From Streptomyces rishiriensis (GTDB lineage: Bacteria; Actinomycetota; Actinomycetes; Streptomycetales; Streptomycetaceae): a stretch of DNA of 64,000 nt. Location: assembly GCF_003112535.1 (NCBI RefSeq), contig NZ_BEWA01000016.1, positions 124,001-188,000 of the forward strand. The letters run 5' to 3'. Below the pieces are notes generated by a model. It searched no databases, was not told the origin of the DNA, and was given only the letters and a program-made list of their open reading frames with translations. This document shows positions 48,910-57,228 of the stretch, one piece after another. A program made the position numbers and the translations under genes. The stretch's first letter is position 1; every line of letters starts with the position of its first letter.

Positions 48910-49913
48910 CGCGCGTCCCGCCCGCCGTGGTGCCCCGCGAGCACGTCCGACCTGATCAGCCCCTGAGTGCGGAGATCGTCCCAGAGGCCGTCCGGGACAT
49001 GCCGGTCATGGAGTTCCACGTTTCGTACGACCTGTTCCCGAGTCCGCATACCGAGGGTGACGTTGATGATACTGGGGTGGGTGCGGGGGAAGGCGATCGC
49101 GGCGGCGGGGAGGGTGGTTCCGTGTGCCGCGCAGACGTCGGCGATGGCCCGTGCCCGGGTGACGAGGTCCGGTGGGGCGTCCCGGTAGTCGTACTTCATG
49201 CCCTCGGCGGGCCGGTCCTGGGAGAGCAGGCCCGAGTTGAAGACGCCGACCGCGACGACGCTCTTGCCGAGTTCGGCCGCGGCGGGCAGGACGTCGTCCA
49301 GTGCCGACTGGTCCAGGAGCGTGTAGCGGCCGGCGAGCATGACGACGTCGGCCGCGGTCTCGCGCAGGAAGCGGGCGAGCATGGCCGACTGGTTCATTCC
49401 GGCGCCGATGGCGCCGATCACGCCCTGGTCGCGCAGCTCGGCGAGGGCGGGCATGGCCTCGTCGGCCGCCTGGGGCCAGTGGTCGTCGGGGTCGTGCAGG
49501 TAGACGACGTCGAGCCGGTCCAGACCGGTGCGTTCCAGGGTGTCCTCGATGGAGCGCAGGACGCCGTCGCGGCTGAAGTCCCACTGCCGGCGCAGGTCGT
49601 CGCGGACGACGAAGCCGTCACTGTCGACGCCGCGGGGCTCCTCGTTGGGCACGAGGAGTCTGCCCGCCTTGGAGGAGACGACGTACGCGTCGCGCGGACG
49701 GTCTCGCAGGGCGGCGCCCAGGCGGCGCTCGGAGAGACCGAGGCCGTAGTGGGGTGCGGTGTCGAAGTAGCGGATCCCGGCCTGCCAGGCGGTGTCGACG
49801 GCGGCTGCCGCGTCCGTGGCCGGGGTGACGCGGTAGAGATTGCCGATCACGGACGCCCCGAAGCCGAGCGCGGTGAGCGCGACGGGCGTGTTCTGGATGT
49901 TCCGCTGGTGCAA
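48900..49913 (-). CDS. aldo/keto reductase, probable L-fucose / D-threo-aldose dehydrogenase
   Basis: A 337-aa aldo/keto reductase. Tetrad residues D and Y in RYFDTAPHYGLGLSE, K in VVSSKAGRLL and H in VVYLHDPDDHW are present. The long segment and HDPDDHWPQAADEAMPAL resemble enzymes that oxidise L-fucose (or L-galactose, D-arabinose) to its 1,5-lactone with NAD(P). That would be step one of the pathway, and the lactonase-like amidohydrolase in the operon is step two. The start is TTG 49913 with AGGAG (49920-49924) at a six-base spacer. It overlaps the GntR gene by ten bases. Confidence 0.85.
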   Translation of the reverse strand: MHQRNIQNTPVALTALGFGASVIGNLYRVTPATDAAAAVDTAWQAGIRYFDTAPHYGLGLSERRLGAALRDRPRDAYVVSSKAGRLLVPNEEPRGVDSDGFVVRDDLRRQWDFSRDGVLRSIEDTLERTGLDRLDVVYLHDPDDHWPQAADEAMPALAELRDQGVIGAIGAGMNQSAMLARFLRETAADVVMLAGRYTLLDQSALDDVLPAAAELGKSVVAVGVFNSGLLSQDRPAEGMKYDYRDAPPDLVTRARAIADVCAAHGTTLPAAAIAFPRTHPSIINVTLGMRTREQVVRNVELHDRHVPDGLWDDLRTQGLIRSDVLAGHHGGRDARCL

Positions 49914-49949
49914 GACGTGCTCCTGGGATACGGGCGACCGGTGCGCCGG

Positions 49950-50987
49950 TCAGCGTCTGACGTGGGCCGATCCGCCCGCGACGAGCGCCTCGACCTCGGC
50001 GAGCGAGGCCATGGAGACGTCTCCGGGCGTGGTCATGGTGAGCGCGCCGTGGGCGGTGCCGTAGGCGAGGGCGCGCTCCAGGCCGGCGCCCTCGAGCAGT
50101 CCGTGGATGAGACCGGCGGCGAATCCGTCGCCGGAGCCGATGCGGTCCAGCACGTGCAGAGCGGGCATCCGGGGGCCGGTGACGAACCCCGTTTCGGCGG
50201 ACCAGGCGGCCGAGGACCAGTCGTTGACCCCGGCCGAGGGCACCTCGCGCAGGGTCGTCGCCAGCACTTTCGCCCCGGGCAGCAGCGCCGCCACCCCGGC
50301 GAGCGCGTCCGCCACCTCGTCGGCCCCGACGCGCGTCTGCCCCGGGCGTGTCCCCGCCAGGCCGAGGGCGCCCACCACGACGTCGGCCTGCCGGGCGAGC
50401 CGCAGGTCGACCTCGCGGGCGGCGTCGGCGCCGCCCCGGCCGGCCCAGAGGCTGGGGCGGTGGTTGGGGTCGTAGGAGACGGTGACGCCGTGGCGGCGGG
50501 CCGCCGCCATGGCCTCGTCGGCGACGTCCGGCGTGGTGTCGGACAGGCCCGCGAAGATGCCGCCGGTGTGGAACCAGCGCACCCCCGCCGAGAACACGGC
50601 GTCCCAGTCGACGTCGCCCTCACGCAGCTGGGAGACGGCGGTGTGGGCGCGGTCGCTGACGCCCAGCGCGCCGCGGATGCCGTAGCCGCGTTCGACGAAG
50701 TTGAGGCCGTTGCGGGCGCTGCGGCCGATGCCGTCGTCGGGCGCCCACCGGATCAGCGAGGTGTCGACGCCGCCCTGGAGGATCAGGTCCTCGACGAGCC
50801 GCCCCACCGCGTTGTCGGCGAGTGCGGTCACGACGGCCGTGCGCAGGCCGAAACAGCGCCGCAGCCCCCGGACGACGTTGTACTCGCCGCCTCCCTCCCA
50901 GACGTGGAACGTGCGGGCCGTGCTGATCCGGCCCTCGCCCGGGTCGAAACGCAGCATCACCTCGCCGAGGGCCACCACGTCGGTCAC
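49950..50987 (-). CDS. kdgK: PfkB-family sugar acid kinase (KDG kinase type)
   Basis: A 345-aa ribokinase-fold kinase. The N-terminal VALGEVMLRFDPGEGRI and the C-terminal catalytic loop DRIGSGDGFAAGLIHGLL (base D287) are those of 2-keto-3-deoxygluconate kinases. It would phosphorylate 2-keto-3-deoxy sugar acids at C6. 2-Keto-3-deoxy-L-fuconate has no C6 hydroxyl, so this enzyme implies a second substrate such as a galactonate or gluconate derivative. GTG 50987 has AGGAG six bases before it and overlaps the aldolase stop by GTGA. Confidence 0.82.
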   Translation of the reverse strand: MTDVVALGEVMLRFDPGEGRISTARTFHVWEGGGEYNVVRGLRRCFGLRTAVVTALADNAVGRLVEDLILQGGVDTSLIRWAPDDGIGRSARNGLNFVERGYGIRGALGVSDRAHTAVSQLREGDVDWDAVFSAGVRWFHTGGIFAGLSDTTPDVADEAMAAARRHGVTVSYDPNHRPSLWAGRGGADAAREVDLRLARQADVVVGALGLAGTRPGQTRVGADEVADALAGVAALLPGAKVLATTLREVPSAGVNDWSSAAWSAETGFVTGPRMPALHVLDRIGSGDGFAAGLIHGLLEGAGLERALAYGTAHGALTMTTPGDVSMASLAEVEALVAGGSAHVRR

Positions 50988-51637
50988 GTCGTGCTCCTCT
51001 CCACGGCGTCGGCCGTCAGCCGGCGGATCTCGTCGTAGTCGCCGCGCTCCAGGTGGGCGGCGGTGGCCATCCAGCTGCCGCCGACGGCGAGCACCGCGGG
51101 GTCGGCGAGGTAGGCCGCCATGCGCGAGGCGTCGATCCCGCCGGTCGGCACGAAGCGCGTCGAGGGGAAGGGCGCCGCGAGTGCTCGCAGGGCCCGCAGA
51201 CCGCCGAGCGGCTCGGCGGGGAAGAGTTTGAGGGTGTCCAGGCCCGCCTTCAGCGCGCGCATCAGCTCGGTGGCGGTGGCGACGCCCGGCACGACCGGCA
51301 CCCCCAGCTCGCGGCACTTGGCGACGACCTCCTCGTCGAACCCGGGTGAGACCACGAAGCGGGCCCCGGCGGCGACGGCCCGCTCCGCCTGCTCGGGCGT
51401 GAGCACCGTGCCGGCGCCGACGGCGAGGCCGCCGTGGGCGGCCATCTCCTTGAGCACCCGCTCGGCCCGCCGGGTGCGGAAGGTGACCTCGGCGCATCGC
51501 GCGCCGCCCGCGGCGAGCGCGTCGGCCAGCGGGCCGGCGGTCGCCGGGGACGGCACGGTCAGCACGGGCAGGAGGCGGGCTCCGGCCAGCACGCGGGCCA
51601 GGCCGGTGGTGAGGCCGTCGGTGGGGTGGGCGGTCAT
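50984..51637 (-). CDS. eda: 2-keto-3-deoxy-6-phosphogluconate aldolase (Eda type)
   Basis: A 217-aa class I aldolase of the KDPG family. The Schiff-base lysine is K137 in LDTLKLFPAEPLGG; E50 in CAEVTFRT and R21 are the other active-site residues. It splits a 6-phospho-2-keto-3-deoxy sugar acid into pyruvate and glyceraldehyde-3-phosphate; some relatives also cut unphosphorylated acids. Together with the kinase it forms a phosphorylating branch. ATG 51637 overlaps the SDR stop by ATGA. Confidence 0.88.
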   Translation of the reverse strand: MTAHPTDGLTTGLARVLAGARLLPVLTVPSPATAGPLADALAAGGARCAEVTFRTRRAERVLKEMAAHGGLAVGAGTVLTPEQAERAVAAGARFVVSPGFDEEVVAKCRELGVPVVPGVATATELMRALKAGLDTLKLFPAEPLGGLRALRALAAPFPSTRFVPTGGIDASRMAAYLADPAVLAVGGSWMATAAHLERGDYDEIRRLTADAVERSTT

Positions 51638-52395
51638 CGGCCGAGCCAGCCGCCGTCGACGGGCAGGACGATGCCGTGGACGTAGGCGGCGGCGTCGGAG
51701 GCGAGGAAGACCGTGGCGCCCGCGAGGTCGTCCGCGCTGCCCCACCGGCCGGCCGGGATGCGCTCCACGATGGCCCTGCTGCGCAGGGGGTCGTCCTGGA
51801 GGGCCTGGGTGTTGTCGGTGGCGATGTAGCCGGGGGCGATGGCGTTGACGTTCACGCCGTGCGGGGCCCACTCGTTGGCCAGCGCCTTGGTCAGCCCGGT
51901 GACGCCGTGCTTGGCGGCGGTGTAACCGGGCACGGTGATGCCGCCCTGGAAGCTGAGCAGCGACGCCGTGAAGATGATCTTCCCTTGGCCGCGGGCCGCC
52001 ATCGCCGCGCCCACCGCCCGCGACAGGGCGAACTGCGCACTCAGGTTGACCTGCAACACCAACGCCCAGTCCGCGTCGCTGTGTCCGGCGGCCGGGGCGC
52101 GGCGGATCGTGCCCGCGTTGTTGACCAGGATGTCCACCGGGCGTTCCCGTCCCGCGAGGTCCGCGCCCAGCGCGCGGACGGCTTCGGGATCGGCGAAGTC
52201 GGTGCGGATCGCCTCGAAGGTGCGGCCCGTGGCCAGGACGTCCTTCTCCACCGCGCTGCCGCTCTCCTCCAGGGAGGCGCTGACGCCGATGACGTCCGCG
52301 CCGGCCTCGGCGAGGGCGCGCGCCATGGCCCGGCCGATGCCGCGCCGGGCGCCGGTGACGACGGCGAGCCTGCCGGTGAGGTCGAAGGCGTTCAC
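51634..52395 (-). CDS. SDR family dehydrogenase, KduD-like
   Basis: A 253-aa classical short-chain dehydrogenase. TGARRGIG (14-21), NNAG (92-95) and Y158/K162 (PGYTAAKHG) are intact. It resembles KduD (2-keto-3-deoxygluconate 5-dehydrogenase) and 2-keto-3-deoxy-L-fuconate dehydrogenase, two activities that differ only in the carbon oxidised. Either would fit here. It starts with GTG 52395 in a GTGA overlap with the zinc dehydrogenase. Confidence 0.85.
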   Translation of the reverse strand: MNAFDLTGRLAVVTGARRGIGRAMARALAEAGADVIGVSASLEESGSAVEKDVLATGRTFEAIRTDFADPEAVRALGADLAGRERPVDILVNNAGTIRRAPAAGHSDADWALVLQVNLSAQFALSRAVGAAMAARGQGKIIFTASLLSFQGGITVPGYTAAKHGVTGLTKALANEWAPHGVNVNAIAPGYIATDNTQALQDDPLRSRAIVERIPAGRWGSADDLAGATVFLASDAAAYVHGIVLPVDGGWLGR

Positions 52396-53435
52396 TGGAC
52401 GGCTCCCTGGGTGTCGTCGGTGCAGTCCACGAGAATCTTCATCACGTCGCCGCCGCCCTCCAGCGCCTCGAACGCGGCGGGCGCCTGCGTGAGCGGGACG
52501 ACCTTGCTGATCAGCCGCCCGGCCGGGATCGTCCCCTCCGCGACCAGGGCCACCGCCCGCTCGAAGTCGCCACGCTCGTACAACCGAGCGCCCACCAAGG
52601 TCAGTTCGCGCCAGAAGAAACGGTGCAGGTTCACCTCCCGCGGACGCGGGTGGATGGCCACCAGACACAACCGGCCACGCACGCCGAGGACCTCGACGGC
52701 CGTGTCCATGCCGCCCGCCGCACCCGACACCTCGAAAGCGACCTGCGCCCCCGCGTCCCCCGTCCACTGCCGCACCAGCGCCGGCACGTCCTCGACGGCC
52801 GGATCCCACGCCGTCAGCCCCAACTCCTCGGCCAGCAGACGGCGATGGGCGCTCAGCTCCACCACCCGTACCTGCGCGCCCGCCGCCCGCGCGACCAGCG
52901 CGATCAGCATGCCCACCGGGCCGCCGCCCACCACCACGACCTTCTCGCCCTCGCGCACCCCGGCGCGGCCCACGTCGTGCACCGCGACCGCGGTGGGCTC
53001 GACGAGCGCGGCCCGGTCCAGAGCGAGCGAGCCGGGCAGCCTGATCAGCGTCGAGGCGGGCACCGTCCAGCGCTGCTGCATCGCACCCGGGGAGTCGATG
53101 CCGATGAAGTCCAGGTGCTGGCAGACGTGCTGGTGCCCGGCCCGGCAGGCGGGACAGGAGCCGTCCCAGCGCAGCGGCATCACGGTCACCGCGTCGCCGG
53201 GCGCCCAGTCCTCCACGCCCGGACCCACCCGCACGATCCGGCCCGACATCTCATGCCCCAGAACGGCGGGAGTCGCCACCCGGGCGTCCATGTCACCGTG
53301 GAAGATATGCAGATCGGTGCCGCAGATGCCCACGTAGGCGGGGGCCAGCTCCACCTCGCCCCGGCCCGGGGCGGGGGGATCGACGACCGCGGTGTCCAGA
53401 GTGCGGGCGGCCTTGTAACGGACGGCGAGTGTCAT
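52392..53435 (-). CDS. zinc-binding medium-chain dehydrogenase
   Basis: A 347-aa sorbitol/threonine-dehydrogenase-like enzyme. Catalytic zinc: C38 in VGICGTDLHIFHG and GHEMSGRI. Rossmann loop VVGGGPVG. The structural zinc loop has only three of four cysteines (C-P-A-C...C in GSCPACRAGHQHVC), so that zinc may be absent. In this operon it is a candidate for L-fucose, fuconate or L-galactonate oxidation. ATG 53435 overlaps the fucU stop by ATGA. Confidence 0.83.
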   Translation of the reverse strand: MTLAVRYKAARTLDTAVVDPPAPGRGEVELAPAYVGICGTDLHIFHGDMDARVATPAVLGHEMSGRIVRVGPGVEDWAPGDAVTVMPLRWDGSCPACRAGHQHVCQHLDFIGIDSPGAMQQRWTVPASTLIRLPGSLALDRAALVEPTAVAVHDVGRAGVREGEKVVVVGGGPVGMLIALVARAAGAQVRVVELSAHRRLLAEELGLTAWDPAVEDVPALVRQWTGDAGAQVAFEVSGAAGGMDTAVEVLGVRGRLCLVAIHPRPREVNLHRFFWRELTLVGARLYERGDFERAVALVAEGTIPAGRLISKVVPLTQAPAAFEALEGGGDVMKILVDCTDDTQGAVQ

Positions 53436-53869
53436 CGTTTCGTCAGGGTCCCTTCAGCGCGGACGCCGATGGTCAGCAGCAGGTTGGCGTAGGTACGGGT
53501 GTCGGCGGTGACGATGGCCAGCGCCAGGTCGGGCGAGCGGGCGGCGTCGTAGAACGCGAAGCGCCCGAGCGTGTCGACCGGGAGGGGCGCCAGCATCGAG
53601 CGGTACTCGGCGATGGCGGGCGGCTCCGGTTCGCCCTCGGGCGGCACCATCACGTGGGCCGCCTCCACGGGCAGGGCGCGCAGCAGGACGTCGAGCACGG
53701 TCGTGACGTCCAGCAGGCCGGGGGCCAGGTTGAGGTGGACGGTGCGCGCGCGCTCGCCGGTGGCGGTGCTCGCGGGGTAGTGGCCGTCGGCGAGCAGCAC
53801 CCGGGCGCCGTGGCCGGCGCCGGCCAGGGATTCGAGGATCCCGGGGTGCAGGAGTTCCGTCAGGAGCAC
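53432..53869 (-). CDS. fucU: L-fucose mutarotase (RbsD/FucU family)
   Basis: A 145-aa RbsD/FucU protein. LLTELLHPGILESLAGAGHGARVLLADGHYP is the family N-terminus, with the histidine after the DG loop; the C-terminal ADTRTYANLLLTIGV completes the fold. It interconverts alpha and beta L-fucose so that the dehydrogenase gets its anomer. GTG 53869 has AAGGA nine bases upstream and overlaps the amidohydrolase by ten bases. Confidence 0.88.
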   Translation of the reverse strand: MLLTELLHPGILESLAGAGHGARVLLADGHYPASTATGERARTVHLNLAPGLLDVTTVLDVLLRALPVEAAHVMVPPEGEPEPPAIAEYRSMLAPLPVDTLGRFAFYDAARSPDLALAIVTADTRTYANLLLTIGVRAEGTLTKR

Positions 53870-54762
53870 GGCGTCGCATCCTTCGTCGTGTCGGGGGTCA
53901 GGCGGTAGAAGGCGGTCGCGGTGCCGGCGAGCACCGCGTGGATCTCGGCGCCGGAGCAGCCGTCCAGCAGTTCCTCGACGGTGGCGGCCCAGCGGTTCCA
54001 GCCGCCCGCGAGGTTCGCGACCGGCCAGTCGGAGCCGAACATCAGCCGGTCGGGGCCGAACGCGGAGAGCAGGACGTCCCACACCGGGCGGATGTCGTCG
54101 ACGGTCCACTTCCCGTGGTCCGCCTCGGTGATCAGCCCCGACACCTTGCAGACCACCTGCGGGTGCGCGGCCAGCAGACGCAACCGGCTTGCCCAGTCGG
54201 CCAGTTCACCGTCGGCGATCGGCGGCTTGCCGGCGTGGTCGAGCACCTGGGGCAGGCCGGGGAAGCGTTCGGCCAGCCGGGTCGCCTGGTCGAGCCGGTG
54301 GCTGCGGACCAGCACGTCGTGTCCGAGTCCGCGCTCGCCGACCGCTCTCAACCCCCTTTCGACGTCCGGACGTTGGAGCCAGTGCGGATCCGACTCGCCC
54401 TGCACGACGTGGCGTACGGCCCGCAGGTACCGGCCACCGGGCCCGCTCCGCAGGCCGTCGAGCACGTCGCCGACCGCGGGGGACGTCAGGTCCGCCCAGC
54501 CGACGACGGCGCCGATGAGCGGGTCGCCGTCGGCCAGAGCGAGGAGGTCGCGGGTCTCGGGCACGGACGCGATGCACTGGACGACCACCGTGCTCGTCAG
54601 TCGCCGTCCGGTGATCGGCCGGGTCGCGGCCGACAGCAGGTCCTGCGGACCGAAGGTGCGGCGGATCGGCTCGTGGCCGGGCGCCTCCAGCCAGGGCTGC
54701 GGCCGGACGTCCAGGTCCCACACATGGTGGTGGGCGTCGACGAGGGCCCGGGAGTCACACAC
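53860..54762 (-). CDS. amidohydrolase, L-fuconolactone hydrolase type
   Basis: A 300-aa TIM-barrel amidohydrolase of the COG3618 group. It starts VDAHHHVWDL (metal-binding HxH), has VVVQCIA, VLDHAGKPPI with a histidine, KVSGLITEA and the metal aspartate in MFGSDWPV. Relatives hydrolyse L-fucono-1,5-lactone to L-fuconate, the second step of L-fucose oxidation. GTG 54762 lies in an eight-base overlap with the dehydratase. Confidence 0.88.
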   Translation of the reverse strand: MCDSRALVDAHHHVWDLDVRPQPWLEAPGHEPIRRTFGPQDLLSAATRPITGRRLTSTVVVQCIASVPETRDLLALADGDPLIGAVVGWADLTSPAVGDVLDGLRSGPGGRYLRAVRHVVQGESDPHWLQRPDVERGLRAVGERGLGHDVLVRSHRLDQATRLAERFPGLPQVLDHAGKPPIADGELADWASRLRLLAAHPQVVCKVSGLITEADHGKWTVDDIRPVWDVLLSAFGPDRLMFGSDWPVANLAGGWNRWAATVEELLDGCSGAEIHAVLAGTATAFYRLTPDTTKDATPCS

Positions 54763-56089
54763 GGGCTGCCCAGACGGGGCCGTCGGGGTACGTGTACTCC
54801 TTGAGGGACTCGGGGTGCATCTGCGCGCTCAGCCCCGGGAGCGTCGGCGCCAGGTAGTGCCCTTCGACGATGCGGACGGGGTCGACGAAGTGCTCGTGCA
54901 GGTGGTCGACGTACTCGATGACACGGTCCTCGGTGGTGCCGGAGACGGCGACGTAGTCGAACATCGACAGGTGCTGCACCATCTCGCACAGACCCACACC
55001 GCCCGCGTGCGGGCAGACCGGCACGCCGAACTTCGCGGCGAGCAGCAGGATCGCGATGTTCTCGTTGACGCCGCCGACCCGGGCGGAGTCGATCTGCACG
55101 ATGTCCACCGCACCGGCCTGGAGGAGCTGCTTGAAGACGACCCGGTTGGCGATGTGCTCGCCGGTGGCGACCTTGATGGGGCCGACCCCCTTGCGCACGG
55201 CGGCGTGGCCGAGGATGTCGTCGGGCGAGGTGGGTTCCTCGATCCAGTAGGGCTGGTAGGGGGCCAGGGCGCTCATCCAGTCGATCGCGACCTGGACGTC
55301 CCATCGCTGGTTGGCGTCCACGGCGATGCGTATGCCGTCGCCGACGGTCTCGCGGGCAGTGCGCATGCGCCGTATGTCGTCCTCCAGGTCGGCGCCGACC
55401 TTCAGCTTGATCTGGGTGAAGCCGTCGGCGACGGCCTCGCGGGCGAGGCGGGCCAGCTTCTCGTCCGAGTAACCGAGCCAGCCGGGGGTGGTGGTGTAGG
55501 CGGGGTAGCCCTGGTCCAGCAGGTGGTCGATGCGCTGCCGGCGGCCCGGCTCGGCCCGGCGCAGGATCTGCAGGGCGTCCTCGGGGGTGAGGGCGTCGCT
55601 GAGCCAGCGGAAGTCGACCTGGGAGACCAGGTCCTCGGGTGACATCTCGCCGAGGAAGCGCCACACGGGCTTGCCCGCCCGCTTGGCGGCCAGGTCCCAG
55701 GCGGCGTTGACGACGGCGCCGGTGGCCATGTGGATGGCGCCCTTCTCCGGTCCCAGCCAGCGCAGCTGGGGGTCGTGGACGAGGGAGCGGGAGAACCCGC
55801 CGAGGTCGGCGCAGACCTCGTCGACGGACCGGCCCACCACGTGCGGGGCCAGGGCCGCTATGGCGGCGGCCTGGACGTCGTTGCCGCGGCCGGTGGTGAA
55901 GGCCAGGGCGTGGCCCTCGAGTCCGTCGCCCGCGTCGGTGCGCAGGACGACGTAGGCGGCGGAGTAGTCGGGCTCGGGGTTCATCGCGTCCGACCCGTCC
56001 AGGTGCTCGGACGTCGGGAAACGCACGTCCAGCACGTCCAGGGCGGTGATGCGGGAGGGAGCCGGGGAGGGCGACGGGGCGGGTGGCAT
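54755..56089 (-). CDS. L-fuconate dehydratase (enolase superfamily)
   Basis: A 444-aa member of the mandelate racemase/enolase superfamily. DVRFPTSEHLDGSDAMNPEPDYSAAYV and GFTQIKLKVGADLEDD (KxK acid/base) are those of FucD enzymes; VDANQRWDV and IEEP supply metal ligands and CPHAGGVGLCEM the second base. It dehydrates L-fuconate to 2-keto-3-deoxy-L-fuconate; homologues also accept L-galactonate and D-arabinonate. AGGAG precedes ATG 56089. The permease gene ends 95 bases upstream. Confidence 0.92.
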   Translation of the reverse strand: MPPAPSPSPAPSRITALDVLDVRFPTSEHLDGSDAMNPEPDYSAAYVVLRTDAGDGLEGHALAFTTGRGNDVQAAAIAALAPHVVGRSVDEVCADLGGFSRSLVHDPQLRWLGPEKGAIHMATGAVVNAAWDLAAKRAGKPVWRFLGEMSPEDLVSQVDFRWLSDALTPEDALQILRRAEPGRRQRIDHLLDQGYPAYTTTPGWLGYSDEKLARLAREAVADGFTQIKLKVGADLEDDIRRMRTARETVGDGIRIAVDANQRWDVQVAIDWMSALAPYQPYWIEEPTSPDDILGHAAVRKGVGPIKVATGEHIANRVVFKQLLQAGAVDIVQIDSARVGGVNENIAILLLAAKFGVPVCPHAGGVGLCEMVQHLSMFDYVAVSGTTEDRVIEYVDHLHEHFVDPVRIVEGHYLAPTLPGLSAQMHPESLKEYTYPDGPVWAARV

Positions 56090-56184
56090 GGCGGCAACTC
56101 CTGTGAGGTGCAGGGGCGATACGGCCCGGTGCGACGGGACGGGGGGCGGCGCAGGGTGTCGGGCGGCCCGGACGGCGGCCCGGT

Positions 56185-57228
56185 TCAGTCCTGGACCTTG
56201 CCGCCCGTGATGCGCGAGATGGTCAGCGCGACCAGGATGATCAGGCCGTTGAGGGCGCCGATCCACTGGGCGGGGACGCCGCCGAGCGTGAGCACGTTCT
56301 GGATCATGAACAGCAGGAGGATGCCGCTGAACGCGCCGAACATGGTGCCTTTGCCGCCGTTGAGGCTGATGCCTCCGATGACGGCGGCGGCGAAGACGGT
56401 GAAGATGTAGCCGTTGCCCTGCGCCGAGGCGACGGAGGCCAGACGTCCGGAGAGCAGCAGTCCGGCGAGGGCGGCGAGCACGCTGCCGGTGACGATGACG
56501 ATCCACAGCACGCGGTCGGTGCGGATGCCTGCGGCCTTCGCGGCGTCGACGTTGCCGCCGATGGCGTACAGCGAGCGCCCGAAGCTGGTCCAGCCGAGCA
56601 CCACGATGGCGACGGCGAACAGCGCCAGGCAGATCCAGATGGAGGCGGGCATGCCGAACCACTGGGCGGTGCCGAGGTAGAGCATCGACTGCGGCAGCTG
56701 GAAGAAGGTCTGGCCGCCGGAGATGCCGGTGAGGACGCCGCGCAGCACGATCAGCATGCCGAGGGTGACGATGAACCCGTTGAGGCCGAAGCGGATGATC
56801 AGCAGGGCGTTGATCACGCCGACGAGGGCGCCGACGGCGAGGGTGACGAGGATGGCGAACGCGCCGGGGAGCAGTCCGAGTCCGTGGCCGGCGCCGACGG
56901 GCACCACCAGCCAGGCCGCGACGCCGGGTGCGAGTCCCATGGTGGACTCCAGCGACAGGTCCATCTTCTTGACGATCAGGATCATCGTCTGGGCGAGGAC
57001 CAGCAGGGCCATCTCGGACATGGTCTGCAGGACGTTGATGAGGTTGTCGGCCTGCAGGAAGACCGGGTTGACGATCTGTCCGACGATCGCGATGACCACG
57101 ATGGCGGGGACGAGCGCGAGGTCGCGCAGCCGGGCCAGGGGTATCCGGCCGCCGAGCAGCGCGGTCCGCTTCGCTCGGGCTTCCGGGGCCTTGGCCGCGG
57201 CGGTGTCAGCGAGGACGGTTTCAGGCAT
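56185..57228 (-). CDS. sugar ABC transporter permease
   Basis: A 347-aa RbsC-type permease with about ten helices. GLNGFIVTLGMLIVLRGVLTGISGG and YAIGGNVDAAKAAGIRTDRVLW (the loop that meets the ATPase) are diagnostic. Helices begin near residue 38. It should import the sugar bound by the lipoprotein at 58840-59904, most likely L-fucose. Its start overlaps the ATPase stop by eight bases. Confidence 0.9.
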   Translation of the reverse strand: MPETVLADTAAAKAPEARAKRTALLGGRIPLARLRDLALVPAIVVIAIVGQIVNPVFLQADNLINVLQTMSEMALLVLAQTMILIVKKMDLSLESTMGLAPGVAAWLVVPVGAGHGLGLLPGAFAILVTLAVGALVGVINALLIIRFGLNGFIVTLGMLIVLRGVLTGISGGQTFFQLPQSMLYLGTAQWFGMPASIWICLALFAVAIVVLGWTSFGRSLYAIGGNVDAAKAAGIRTDRVLWIVIVTGSVLAALAGLLLSGRLASVASAQGNGYIFTVFAAAVIGGISLNGGKGTMFGAFSGILLLFMIQNVLTLGGVPAQWIGALNGLIILVALTISRITGGKVQD